In this document: positions 24,140 to 31,973 of the stretch, piece by piece
Numbering within the stretch: position 1 is the stretch's first letter
Layout of the letters: each line of letters begins with the position of its first letter
Assembly: GCA_045805265.1 (NCBI GenBank)
Contig: JBJMLO010000011.1
Location: 62,001-126,000 of the forward strand
Length of the DNA: 64,000 bases
Direction: 5' to 3'
Source of the DNA: JBJMLO01 sp045805265
Lineage (GTDB): Bacteria > Actinomycetota > UBA4738 > JACQTL01
Program-made: the position numbers and the translations under genes
Notes under the pieces: model-generated
Databases searched by the model: none
Told to the model about the DNA's origin: nothing
Seen by the model: only the letters and a program-made list of their open reading frames with translations

Positions 24140-24177
24140 TTAACCGGCCCGTAACCGCGGTCGGCTACGCTCGAAAC
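24140..24177 (+). promoter_or_regulatory. GlnR-like operator abutting the second glutamine synthetase
   Basis: TTAAC-n6-GTAAC-n6-CGGCT-n6-GAAAC: same spacing as the glnA operator, with the third element degenerate. It ends at the base before the GTG and spans the TACGCT -10 box (24166-24171, 6 nt before the GTG), which suggests blocking of a leaderless promoter. It also lies just upstream of the probable glnE promoter on the other strand. Confidence 0.65.
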
Positions 24178-25506
24178 GTGGCGCTGTCCCGGGAAGCCGA
24201 GTTCGTGCTGCGCACCGTCGAGGAGCGCCGGATCGAGTTCATCCGGCTGTGGTTCACCGACGTGCTCGGCACGCTGAAGTCGTTCGCGATCACGCCCCAG
24301 GAGCTCGAGGAGGCCTTCGCCGAGGGCAAGGGGTTCGACGGGTCGTCGATCGACGGGTTCTCGCGGATCCAGGAGTCGGACATGGTCGCCATGCCCGATC
24401 CCTCGACGTTCCAGATCCTGCCGTGGAAATCCGAGGCGGGAGTGGCGCGGATGTTCTGCGACGTGCTGAACCCGGACGGCACGCCGTTCGAGGGCGACCC
24501 TCGCTACGTTCTGCGGAGGCAGCTCCAGCGGGCCGCGGACCTGGGATACGCGTTCTACGTCGGCCCGGAGCTCGAGTACTTCTACTTCCGCGACTCCCGG
24601 GGCACCGAGTTCCTCGACCAGGGCGGCTACTTCGACCTCACACCGCTGGACGTGGCCACCGACTACCGGAAGCGCACCGTCCAGTACCTCGAGCAGATGG
24701 GCATCCCCGTCGAGTACGTCCACCACGAGGTGGCCCCGTCGCAGCACGAGATCGACCTCCGCTACACCGACGCCCTGGCCATGGCCGACAGCGTGATGGC
24801 CTACCGGCTGACCGTGAAGGAGGTCGCCCAGGAATTCGGCGTCTACGCCACGTTCATGCCGAAGCCGGTTGCGGGCGTGAACGGCAGCGGGATGCACACC
24901 CACCAGTCGCTGTTCTCCGGCGACCGCAACTCGTTCTTCGACCCGCACGACGAGTACCACCTGTCGCACGTGGCGAAGGGGTACATCGCCGGGCTGCTTG
25001 CGCACGCGCGCGAGATCACGCTGGTGACGAACCAGTGGGTGAACTCGTACAAGCGGCTGGTGCCCGGGTTCGAGGCGCCGGTCTACGTGTGCTGGGCCCG
25101 TCGGAACCGCAGCGCGCTGGTCCGCGTGCCGATGTACAAACCGGGCAAGGAGGAGGCGGTCCGGCTCGAGTTCCGCTCCCCCGACCCGGCGTGCAACCCG
25201 TACCTGGCGTTCGCGACCATGCTCGCCGCGGGGCTGGCCGGCATCGAGGGCGACTACGAGCTGCCGCCCGAGGCCTCGAACAACATCTACGAGATGTCCG
25301 ACGAGGAACGGCGGGCCGCGGGCATCGCCTCCCTGCCCGAGGACCTCCACGAGGCGACCCGCGCCGCCGAGGAGTCGAAGGTCCTCCGCGACGCGCTCGG
25401 CGACCACGTCCACGAGTGGCTCATCCGCAACAAGCGCGAGGAATGGGACGCGTACAAGGGCTACGTGTCCCCCTTCGAGCTCCAGCGGTACCTCCCCGTC
25501 CTGTAG
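24178..25506 (+). CDS. glutamine synthetase, second copy (GlnA2-like)
   Basis: A 442-residue class I glutamine synthetase of the shorter type, close in layout to actinobacterial GlnA2. Conserved: GKGFDGSSIDGFSRIQESDM, GPELEYFYF, PSQHEIDLRY, ATFMPKPVAGVNGSGMH and NRSALVRVP. Near the usual adenylylation site it has NNIYEMSDEE (Tyr371), unlike the KDLYDLPPEE of GlnA1, and it lacks the GSI-beta insertion, so control by GlnE is doubtful. Starts at GTG without a leader; a GlnR-like box touches the start codon. It may be a true glutamine synthetase or act on a related substrate such as a polyamine, as some actinobacterial paralogues do. Confidence 0.88.
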   Translation: MALSREAEFVLRTVEERRIEFIRLWFTDVLGTLKSFAITPQELEEAFAEGKGFDGSSIDGFSRIQESDMVAMPDPSTFQILPWKSEAGVARMFCDVLNPDGTPFEGDPRYVLRRQLQRAADLGYAFYVGPELEYFYFRDSRGTEFLDQGGYFDLTPLDVATDYRKRTVQYLEQMGIPVEYVHHEVAPSQHEIDLRYTDALAMADSVMAYRLTVKEVAQEFGVYATFMPKPVAGVNGSGMHTHQSLFSGDRNSFFDPHDEYHLSHVAKGYIAGLLAHAREITLVTNQWVNSYKRLVPGFEAPVYVCWARRNRSALVRVPMYKPGKEEAVRLEFRSPDPACNPYLAFATMLAAGLAGIEGDYELPPEASNNIYEMSDEERRAAGIASLPEDLHEATRAAEESKVLRDALGDHVHEWLIRNKREEWDAYKGYVSPFELQRYLPVL

Positions 25507-25546
25507 CCGGCCGGGCCGTCTGTGGCGGCTTGACTCCGCCGCATCG

Positions 25547-25567
25547 ATACTTAGACTGTCTAGGTAT
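25547..25567. promoter_or_regulatory. PadR-type operator over promoter and start codon
   Basis: Two 10-bp arms, ATACTTAGAC and GTCTAGGTAT, around one central T; 9 of 10 positions are complementary. It contains the TAGACT -10 box (8 nt before the ATG) and the first two bases of the padR start codon, so binding would shut off the gene. Confidence 0.7.
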
Positions 25568-25889
25568 GCGAACCGATCTCATTCGTGGCCATCTCGACCT
25601 CCTCGTGCTGTCGGTGCTCGGCGACGGCGCTGCCCACGGCTATGCCATCGTCGAGGAGCTCCGCCGCCGAAGCGGTGGGGAGTTCGACCTGAAGGAGGGA
25701 ACCCTGTACCCGGCGCTGTACCGGTTGGAGCGAGCGGGTCTGCTGGCGAGCGAGTGGCGGGAGGCGGGGGGCCGCCGACGCCGCGTCTACCGCCCGACAC
25801 GGACAGGACGCAGGGCGCTCGAGGGAAAGACTCGTGAGTGGTCGTCTTTCTCCCGGGCGGTATCGCGGCTGATCGGGGCGGAGGCGTGA
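25566..25889 (+). CDS. PadR-family transcriptional regulator
   Basis: A 107-residue winged-helix repressor. The PadR N-terminal domain is complete: LDLLVLSVLGDGAAHGYAIVEEL (helix-turn-helix), then LKEGTLYPALYRLERAGLL, the most conserved part, and a wing with RRRRVYRPTRTGRRAL. It lacks the long C-terminal dimerisation region, so it belongs to the short PadR-s2 class. It overlaps the next gene by GTGA and is usually found, as here, with a membrane protein carrying a HAAS/permease-prefix domain, which suggests that the two act together. A palindromic operator covers its own promoter. Confidence 0.92.
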   Translation: MRTDLIRGHLDLLVLSVLGDGAAHGYAIVEELRRRSGGEFDLKEGTLYPALYRLERAGLLASEWREAGGRRRRVYRPTRTGRRALEGKTREWSSFSRAVSRLIGAEA

Positions 25890-26785
25890 GCGGCACGGGG
25901 CCGGTCGGGACGTTCATCGGACGGCTCCTCCTCCTCGCCTGCGATGCGGGAGTCGATGTGGAACGCCTCGTCGCCGAGGTGACGGACCACCTCGCGGAGG
26001 CAGCGGCGCGGCACCGGCTGGCCGGGCTCGAACCCGCCGAGGCCGAACGACGAGCGATCGAAGAGTTCGGTGCGGCCGAGACGCTCGTCTCCGCTGTGGC
26101 CGCCCAAGAGAAGGGAACGGTCATGAATCCGGCGACTCGGGTGATGGGAATCATCGCGATGCTGGCCGCGACGGCGACGCTCGCAATCGCGCACATTGTT
26201 TCGTCCGATTCGGCTCCCGGGACCGTCCGGATCTGGATCGCTGGAGGCGCGGTCGTCGTGATGGGGTTCGGCTTGGCCGTGCTCGCATCGGCCTCCAGGC
26301 GCCACTTGCGGGTGACGGCGCCGGCCTGGTGGATGGTCACAGTGGGGTCGACCGCGGCACTCGGGGCCTTGGCCGCCTGGGAGGGTGGGCGGATCGACGT
26401 CGGGTCCATCCACATGCGCGGCGGCGACCGTGCCTATCTCGCGGCCATCGCGGCGCTTGCCGTCCTGATCGTGCTGGCGACCCGTGCGCTGGGCAGACGA
26501 GGGACCGCGGGATTCGCGCTCGTCCTCGCGGGAGGGACGAGCCTTCTGTTCGATGGTATCTGGAGCCCTGCTTGGCAACCGCTCGGGAGTATCGGCGAGG
26601 GACGCGCGAACATGGGCATCGAGCTCATCCTCGTCGGGTGGGTCCTGTTGACGATGTCGTGGCTCACGAGCACCGGCGCCGCGGGAGCCCGGGCGCTTGT
26701 TGGCCGGTGGCTCGTGTCGCTGGGTCGCCGGCTGTCCGCGGCTGCCGCGCCCCCGACAGAAGCGGAGCCCCAGGCGAACCCATAA
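25886..26785 (+). CDS. HAAS-type membrane protein, partner of PadR
   Basis: A 299-residue protein. Residues about 10-75 form a HAAS/permease-prefix-like helical domain (VERLVAEVTDHLAEAAARHRLAGLEPAEAERRAIEEFGAA, read by pattern), followed by about six hydrophobic segments (for example VMGIIAMLAATATLAIAHIV and WIAGGAVVVMGFGLAVLA). HAAS domains are found with PadR regulators in sporulation, efflux and antibiotic-response loci and are thought to sense or pass on a membrane signal. The GTG overlaps the padR stop. Function here not known. Confidence 0.75.
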   Translation: MSGTGPVGTFIGRLLLLACDAGVDVERLVAEVTDHLAEAAARHRLAGLEPAEAERRAIEEFGAAETLVSAVAAQEKGTVMNPATRVMGIIAMLAATATLAIAHIVSSDSAPGTVRIWIAGGAVVVMGFGLAVLASASRRHLRVTAPAWWMVTVGSTAALGALAAWEGGRIDVGSIHMRGGDRAYLAAIAALAVLIVLATRALGRRGTAGFALVLAGGTSLLFDGIWSPAWQPLGSIGEGRANMGIELILVGWVLLTMSWLTSTGAAGARALVGRWLVSLGRRLSAAAAPPTEAEPQANP

Positions 26786-26788
26786 CCT
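26783..26788 (+). promoter_or_regulatory. -10 box, leaderless start of MBL-fold gene
   Basis: TAACCT, 7 nt before the ATG at 26796. Its first three bases are the stop codon of the upstream gene. Confidence 0.4.
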
Positions 26789-26795
26789 CCGGAGC

Positions 26796-27521
26796 ATGAA
26801 GGTCGAGCGGATCGCGGGCGGCGTGTACCGGGTGCTGAAGGGCTACGTCAACGCGTACGCCGTGGAATCCGACGACGGGCTGATCCTGGTCGACACCGGC
26901 ATTCCGAAGCGGGCCGATCGCATCGCCGAGGCGATCCGCGGCATGGGACGCGACATGAAGGATGTCCACAACATCCTCGTCACCCACCACCACCTGGACC
27001 ACGTGGGGAGCCTGCCGGTGCTGGCCAGGATGACCGGGGCGACGGTGTACTGCCACGAGGCCGACGCGCCGGTCGTGCGGGGGGACCGTCCCCCGCCGGG
27101 GCCGAACCGGGCCAAGCTCGCCGGGCGGACCATCGGCCCGGTGGTGATGAGGATCGGTCCCGATCAGCCGGCCTGCCGCGTGGACGCCGAGCTGCACGAC
27201 ACCGAGACGCTCCCGCTGGCCGGCGACATCCGCGTGGTCCACTCGCCCGGCCACACCGCCGGGCAGACGTCGTTCCTGCTCGAGCGCGACGGCGGCATCC
27301 TGATCGCGGGCGACGCGGCCGGCGCGCGAGACTCGTCGAAGGTCGGCCCACCCATCGGGGCGGTGTTCGGCATGTTCACGGAGGACATCGCCGAGGCCGT
27401 CCGCTCCTTCCGCAAGCTGGCGCAGCTCGACTTCGAGGCCGCGGTGTTCGGCCACGGCAACCCGGTGCGAAGCGAAGCCTCCGAGGTGTTCCGGAAGACC
27501 CTCCCGAACCTCCCGGCATAG
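26796..27521 (+). CDS. metallo-beta-lactamase-fold hydrolase
   Basis: A 241-residue metal-dependent hydrolase, probably with two zinc ions. The signature THHHLDHVGS (H-x-H-x-D-H) is at about residue 65, preceded by LVDTGIPKR; later come HSPGHTAGQTSF, LIAGDAAGA and FGHGNPV, which supply the remaining histidine and aspartate ligands. Glyoxalase II, lactonase and other hydrolases share this layout, so the substrate is open. No signal peptide. A 7-nt spaced -10 box suggests its own leaderless transcript despite the 10-base gap to the upstream gene. It ends at a bidirectional hairpin. Confidence 0.88.
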   Translation: MKVERIAGGVYRVLKGYVNAYAVESDDGLILVDTGIPKRADRIAEAIRGMGRDMKDVHNILVTHHHLDHVGSLPVLARMTGATVYCHEADAPVVRGDRPPPGPNRAKLAGRTIGPVVMRIGPDQPACRVDAELHDTETLPLAGDIRVVHSPGHTAGQTSFLLERDGGILIAGDAAGARDSSKVGPPIGAVFGMFTEDIAEAVRSFRKLAQLDFEAAVFGHGNPVRSEASEVFRKTLPNLPA

Positions 27522-27561
27522 CGATCCGTCCGACCGCGACTCCGTCTCGACCGGAGCGGCG

Positions 27562-27589
27562 CGGGCGGAGCCCCGGAGGGCTCCGCCCG
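27562..27589. terminator. bidirectional hairpin between convergent genes
   Basis: An 11-bp perfect inverted repeat (CGGGCGGAGCC and its complement) with a 6-base loop. It lies 41 bases after the MBL-fold gene and 27 bases after the end of the sialidase-like gene on the opposite strand, so it can serve both. Confidence 0.7.
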
Positions 27590-27615
27590 ACCGTTGCAAC
27601 CCTGGCGGGCTGTCG

Positions 27616-30600
27616 CTACCCCACGACCGTCACGTTGACCGTCGCCGCGTTGTTCCCCGAGTTGGGATCGGGAGGCGACTGTGAAGCGACCTGCGCCGTA
27701 TTGGCCAGCGCGCCCTTCGTCGTGGCCTTGACCGTGACGCGGAAGCTCGCCGACTGGTTCTTGGCCAGTGTGGACAGCGTGCACACGACCTGTCGTAGCG
27801 AGGCCTTGGCGGTGCAGCTCCACGGGCCGGCGCTCGTCGAGGCGTAGTTGGCGGTCTTCGAGAACGTGTCGGTCACCGTGATTCCGCTCGCGGCAAGCGC
27901 CCCGTTGTTCGTGACGGTCACGAGGTACGTGAGGAGCCTGCCCTTGCGCACGGTCGTCTGCCCGGCCGGGTCCGTGGCCTTGGTCACCGCCAGGTCCGCC
28001 CCGAAGTCGTACGACCGCTGGGCGACCGGGCCGGCCTGCACGTCGTCCCACACCGGCGTGTACAGGTCGTTCGACAGGATCTGCCGGGCGTAGACGGTCC
28101 CGGTGACGGGGGCCCCGGGGATCGCTGCTGTCCAGGTGTTGGTCGCCGGGTTCAGGGTTGCTCCGACCGGGTTCGAGAACGACGGGTCCGTCGAGACCTG
28201 GACGTAGCCGTCGGCGAGGTGCTGGCGGGATGCCGGCGTGCCGATCCGGTACGAGAAGGTCTTGGCCTGATCCGCCCAATCGGTGAGCGTGACGTCACCG
28301 TGCTCGATGAGGCCGTACGCGGCGACGTGGTCGATCTTGTCGCCGGCCTGGAGCCCCCCGAGCTGGGACAGCGGCACGCTGATCGTCACCTCGTTGCCGT
28401 TCACGCTCCCGGTCGCCGTCCCGGCGGGCGTGTACGTGAGGACCTTCGGGGTGGGCGCGCCGAGCGCGGGGGCGTCGATGCTGCCCACCCGCCCGTACAC
28501 GAAGCTCGTGCCGCCGAGCCACTTCACGAACCAGTGGGAGTAGAACGGCGGCGTCATCGAGGCGGGTCCGATCCCGCCCATGCCCTGCCACCACGTCACC
28601 ATCCAGGCCGGCGTTCCGCCTGCGGTCGCGGCGTCCGCCAGGGCCGCCGGGGACAGGTCGGCCATCCGCATCTTGAACGTGAGGTTCGTCCCGTCGTCGG
28701 ACGCCGAGGCCTCGCGCAGGTCGAGGGCCGGGTGGTTCGGACCGGGATCACCGGTCGGGAGCCACACCGGGAACTTCGCGTCCCCCGCCGGGTCGGTGCT
28801 CCAGTTGCCCGGCGGCAGGCCGTGCGTGCCGCTCACGGACAGCGTTCCCCCGGCCAGCGTCGCGGACGAGACTGCGACGTTCGGCGGCGTCGGGTCCGGC
28901 AGCAGGTTCCCCTGCGACGCGAACAGGCTGGGGCCGGTCCGCAGCCGGATCGTCGCGTTGATGGGCTTGCCGATGAACTCGCCCGGCGCGACCTCGGACA
29001 GGTCGCTGTTCTCGTTGTAGGAGATGTAGATGCGACCCTGGGGGTCCTTGTCCACCATGAAGAAGTCCGCCATCGACCGGTCCGAGTTCTGCAGGAGGCA
29101 GCCGGGGAAGCCGCCGTTGCAGATCGGCCCGCGGTGCATGACGTGCTCGGTGGCCTGGACCTGGGTGAACGTGGGATCCGCGGCGAGGGCGTTCGTGCTG
29201 ACCGACGCGTACGCGTGCCACAGCGCGTTGGGACCGCCGTAGGCCGGGACGCTGGGGTCCCGCTCGCCGTCGGTCGTCCCGTAGAACACCACGGCCACCC
29301 GGCCGGGGTCGCCCACGGTGAGCCACACGAAGTCGGTCTGCTGCAGCCCGGGCGTGCTGACCGGGATCGGAGCGTGCCAGGTCTGCCCGCGGTCGAGCGA
29401 GTACGACACGTACGCCTTCCGCGTGTCGGTCCACGCCTGCCACAGGTTGCCGGCCGTGTCCATGACGAGCGGGGCGAAGAAGTTCCCGACGGCGCCCGGC
29501 CCTGGGAGCTTCTGCCACGTCACGCCGCCGTCCGAGGACTTCCGGGTCCCCCCGGCGACCGGCACGAAGATCTCGCCGTTGTTCGGGTCCACCGTGAAGC
29601 GGCCGATGCAGCTGCCCCCGATGTTGCCGTCGTGGTTGTTCACGGGATCGGGCGGCAGGTAGGTGACGCCGTTGTCGGTGGACACCAGGACATAGCACCC
29701 GCTGAAGCCGGCCACGTGGTTCGCGCCCAGGTAGATGCGCCGGCCCGTGGCCCCGCTGTTCGGGTCGTAGACGCCCATCCACTGGCGGTCGGTCTCCGGG
29801 AAGCATCCCTCCCCGGGGAGGAACGTCTTGCCCTCGTCGTAGGAGCGGAACGTGCTGTTGCACTGCAGCGTCTGGAGGTCGGACGCGAACACGTCGCGGT
29901 TGTTGCCGAACGCGATCTCGGTGTCCCCGCCCCCGTTCTGACAGTTGGATTTGCCGGGGCAGCCGATGAGGTACCACTGGATGCCCTTGTCGAGGGACTT
30001 CCAGAACCACGAGGCCTGGGTGGTGCTGCCGCCGGGACCGCTGACGTAGACGCCGCCGTGGTTGTCGATCTCGATGTCGGGCTCTCCGACCATCCGGACG
30101 GGGTCGTTCAAGTTGGCGTGGTCGAACGTGATCCCGTTCGAGGACGTCGGGAGCGGCGGCGGGGGCGGGGGCACCGCGCTCGTCTGGATCGTCAGCGAGC
30201 CCGTGTAGGCCTGGGCGGTGGGGCTCAGGAAGGGGCACGCGACGACCTTGTACGCGCCGGCAGGCAGGTTCGTCGCCCGGACGGTCTCGCTGGGCGCCCC
30301 CGTGTCGCTGGATCCCACCTCGTTGCCGTCGGGGTCGAGCACCGTGAGGATCTCGTCATTCCCCGAGGACCCGTCCCACGAGACGTTGAACGTGAAGCTG
30401 GCCTGGACCAGCCCGTAGGCGCCGGCCGGCACGTTCACCGTGACCGCATGCTGGTCGGACAGCGCCGAGTCCGCGTACAGGGAGCAGTCGCTCGTCGCGT
30501 TCGATCCCGCAGGAATCGACCCCGTCCACGTGTCGGTGGCGGTCTGCCCGACCGTGGTGGGTACGGTCACGGTGCTCGACGGCGGAGTCGATGCCTCCGA

Positions 30601-30705
30601 CGTTCCCACGCCTGCCACGCCGATCAGCAGCGTGACGGCGACCAGGGCGCGCACGACCCGGCTGTCGCGGACCCTTGTCACCGGTGCATGACGACCACGA
30701 GTCAT
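27616..30705 (-). CDS. large secreted sialidase-like (BNR) protein with DUF11 domain
   Basis: A 1029-residue exported protein. After a signal peptide (VVRALVAVTLLIGVAGVGTSEA) there is a PPC-like beta domain (about 40-170), a Pro-rich linker (PPPPPPLP), a beta-propeller region with sialidase/BNR-type repeats (SLDRGQTWHAPIPV, SSDGGVTWQKLPGP), a carbohydrate-binding-like beta-sandwich (about 680-880), and a C-terminal DUF11 domain (LTYLVTVTNNGALAASGITVTD). The full sialidase arginine triad was not confirmed, so it may bind or cut glycans or simply be structural. ATG with GAGAGGGG upstream; an upstream in-frame start at 30795 is less likely. Alone on its strand. Confidence 0.8.
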   Translation of the reverse strand: MTRGRHAPVTRVRDSRVVRALVAVTLLIGVAGVGTSEASTPPSSTVTVPTTVGQTATDTWTGSIPAGSNATSDCSLYADSALSDQHAVTVNVPAGAYGLVQASFTFNVSWDGSSGNDEILTVLDPDGNEVGSSDTGAPSETVRATNLPAGAYKVVACPFLSPTAQAYTGSLTIQTSAVPPPPPPLPTSSNGITFDHANLNDPVRMVGEPDIEIDNHGGVYVSGPGGSTTQASWFWKSLDKGIQWYLIGCPGKSNCQNGGGDTEIAFGNNRDVFASDLQTLQCNSTFRSYDEGKTFLPGEGCFPETDRQWMGVYDPNSGATGRRIYLGANHVAGFSGCYVLVSTDNGVTYLPPDPVNNHDGNIGGSCIGRFTVDPNNGEIFVPVAGGTRKSSDGGVTWQKLPGPGAVGNFFAPLVMDTAGNLWQAWTDTRKAYVSYSLDRGQTWHAPIPVSTPGLQQTDFVWLTVGDPGRVAVVFYGTTDGERDPSVPAYGGPNALWHAYASVSTNALAADPTFTQVQATEHVMHRGPICNGGFPGCLLQNSDRSMADFFMVDKDPQGRIYISYNENSDLSEVAPGEFIGKPINATIRLRTGPSLFASQGNLLPDPTPPNVAVSSATLAGGTLSVSGTHGLPPGNWSTDPAGDAKFPVWLPTGDPGPNHPALDLREASASDDGTNLTFKMRMADLSPAALADAATAGGTPAWMVTWWQGMGGIGPASMTPPFYSHWFVKWLGGTSFVYGRVGSIDAPALGAPTPKVLTYTPAGTATGSVNGNEVTISVPLSQLGGLQAGDKIDHVAAYGLIEHGDVTLTDWADQAKTFSYRIGTPASRQHLADGYVQVSTDPSFSNPVGATLNPATNTWTAAIPGAPVTGTVYARQILSNDLYTPVWDDVQAGPVAQRSYDFGADLAVTKATDPAGQTTVRKGRLLTYLVTVTNNGALAASGITVTDTFSKTANYASTSAGPWSCTAKASLRQVVCTLSTLAKNQSASFRVTVKATTKGALANTAQVASQSPPDPNSGNNAATVNVTVVG

Positions 30706-30952
30706 GAGTTCCCCTCTCTCCTGCGGGCTCCGACCACGAGATAGCTGAGGCTTGCGTACCGACGGGCCGCGAGACCCGGAATGCGGGCAGCGCACGACGA
30801 GGGGCGACGCTGCGACCGAGCTATGCCGACCAACCCCTCCCGTACCCCCTCTCCGGCCGATTGGCCGGAGGGCCGAATGGCGGCGGATGGTTACCCTGGG
30901 GAACGGTGCGTCAAACGCGGGAGATGCACGCTGCGAGCAGGTCTCCCGCGAA

Positions 30953-31150
30953 TCAGCGCAGGCGGAACTTCTCCGCCATCTCGATCTGCACGACCTTGCC
31001 GTCCTGGACGACCAGCAGGATCGTGCCGAACTGCAGGCGCTTCAGGATCTCCGACACCTTCAGCAGCACCCTTCGCTCCTCCGGCGACAGCGAGGCCAGG
31101 GCGGCGATCGTGGTGTCGTCGGCCATTTCGGGAGGCTTCGCGGCGCTCAT
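30953..31150 (-). CDS. yezD: YezD-like small protein (DUF2292)
   Basis: A 65-residue protein. The ending GTILLVVQDGKVVQIEMAEKFRL is the mark of the DUF2292/YezD family (beta hairpin with Q-D-G-K-V-V-Q-I-E). The family is found next to sulfate and sulfonate transport or assimilation genes, and here it is the last gene of such an operon, 31 bases after the permease. Its molecular role is unknown; a regulatory or chaperone-like part in sulfur metabolism is inferred from context only. Confidence 0.8.
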   Translation of the reverse strand: MSAAKPPEMADDTTIAALASLSPEERRVLLKVSEILKRLQFGTILLVVQDGKVVQIEMAEKFRLR

Positions 31151-31181
31151 CGGCGCCCGCCCGCCGTGCCCGCCCGCACCG

Positions 31182-31973
31182 TCATCCCGTCAACAACCCG
31201 CGCCGCGAGCGCACGCGCCGGTCCAGCGCCGCGAACGCGGCGTCGATCAGGATCCCGATCACGACGATCACGACCATCAGCGTCAGGATCGTCGGGGCAT
31301 CGAAGGAGTTCCCGGCCTCCGTCAGCGAATGCCCGAGCCCCTTGCCCCCCTGGATGATCAGCTCGGCGGCCAGCAGCGAGCGCCAGGCGAACACCCACCC
31401 CTGGCGCAGCCCCTCCAGGTAGCCGGGGACCGCGGCGGGGACCACGACGTGCCGGTACAGCTCCCAACCGTCGGCGCCGAGCGTCCGTCCCGCCCGAACC
31501 AGCAGCGGCGAGACCTGCCGGATGCTCGCGGCGGTGGCCAGCGCGATGGAGGGGAACGCCCCGAGGATCACCACGAAGACCACGGCCCGCTCGGAGAACC
31601 CGAACCACAGCGCCGCCAGCGGCAGCCACGCGATCGGCGGGAGCGCCTGGAGCCCCACCACCAGCGCTCCGACGCTTCGCTGGAACGTCCTCGAGGCGGC
31701 CATCCCCACGCCGATCAGGGTTCCGAACACGGCCGCGACCGCGATGCCGAACGCCAGGCGGAGCAGGCTCCGCGAGGCGGCCACCGGGATCGTCCCGTCC
31801 TTGATGCGGTCCCACAGCGTGGACCACACGGTGGCGGGAGACGGCAGGTCGCGCGCGGGCACGGCCCCGGTCGCAGTCAGCAGCCACCACACCACCACCA
31901 CCGCGGCCAGTCCGCCCAGGACGCCGGCGACCCTAGCCCAGATCCCGCCCCTCGCCGGCCTCTCGCGCGGCAA
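31182..31973 (-). CDS. sulfonate/nitrate-type ABC transporter permease
   Basis: A 263-residue BPD_transp_1 permease with about six membrane segments. The EAA-like loop is seen around residue 180 (AGRTLGADGWELYRHVVVPAAVPGYLEGLRQ, spread over the motif) and the N-terminus WWLLTATGAVPARDLPSPATVW is typical of SsuC/TauC/NrtB proteins. It starts with a rare TTG, chosen because AGGAGGTGA lies 6 nt upstream within the end of the ATPase gene (41-base overlap). It pairs with that ATPase; no cognate SsuA-type binding protein is in the operon. Sulfonate is the likely substrate given the sulfur context. Confidence 0.85.
   Translation of the reverse strand: MPRERPARGGIWARVAGVLGGLAAVVVVWWLLTATGAVPARDLPSPATVWSTLWDRIKDGTIPVAASRSLLRLAFGIAVAAVFGTLIGVGMAASRTFQRSVGALVVGLQALPPIAWLPLAALWFGFSERAVVFVVILGAFPSIALATAASIRQVSPLLVRAGRTLGADGWELYRHVVVPAAVPGYLEGLRQGWVFAWRSLLAAELIIQGGKGLGHSLTEAGNSFDAPTILTLMVVIVVIGILIDAAFAALDRRVRSRRGLLTG

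Noticed and set aside
24178..25506. Adenylylation site in the second glutamine synthetase
   Set aside because: Tyr371 aligns with Tyr401 of GlnA1, but the surrounding sequence (NNIYEMSDEE) differs and the GSI-beta insertion is missing, so GlnE control is not claimed.
30706..30952. Regulatory RNA upstream of the sialidase-like gene
   Set aside because: A TACGCAAGCC stretch looked riboswitch-like, but no consistent stem set could be drawn. A weak TTGACG/TAACCA pair may be the promoter, but the fit is poor.
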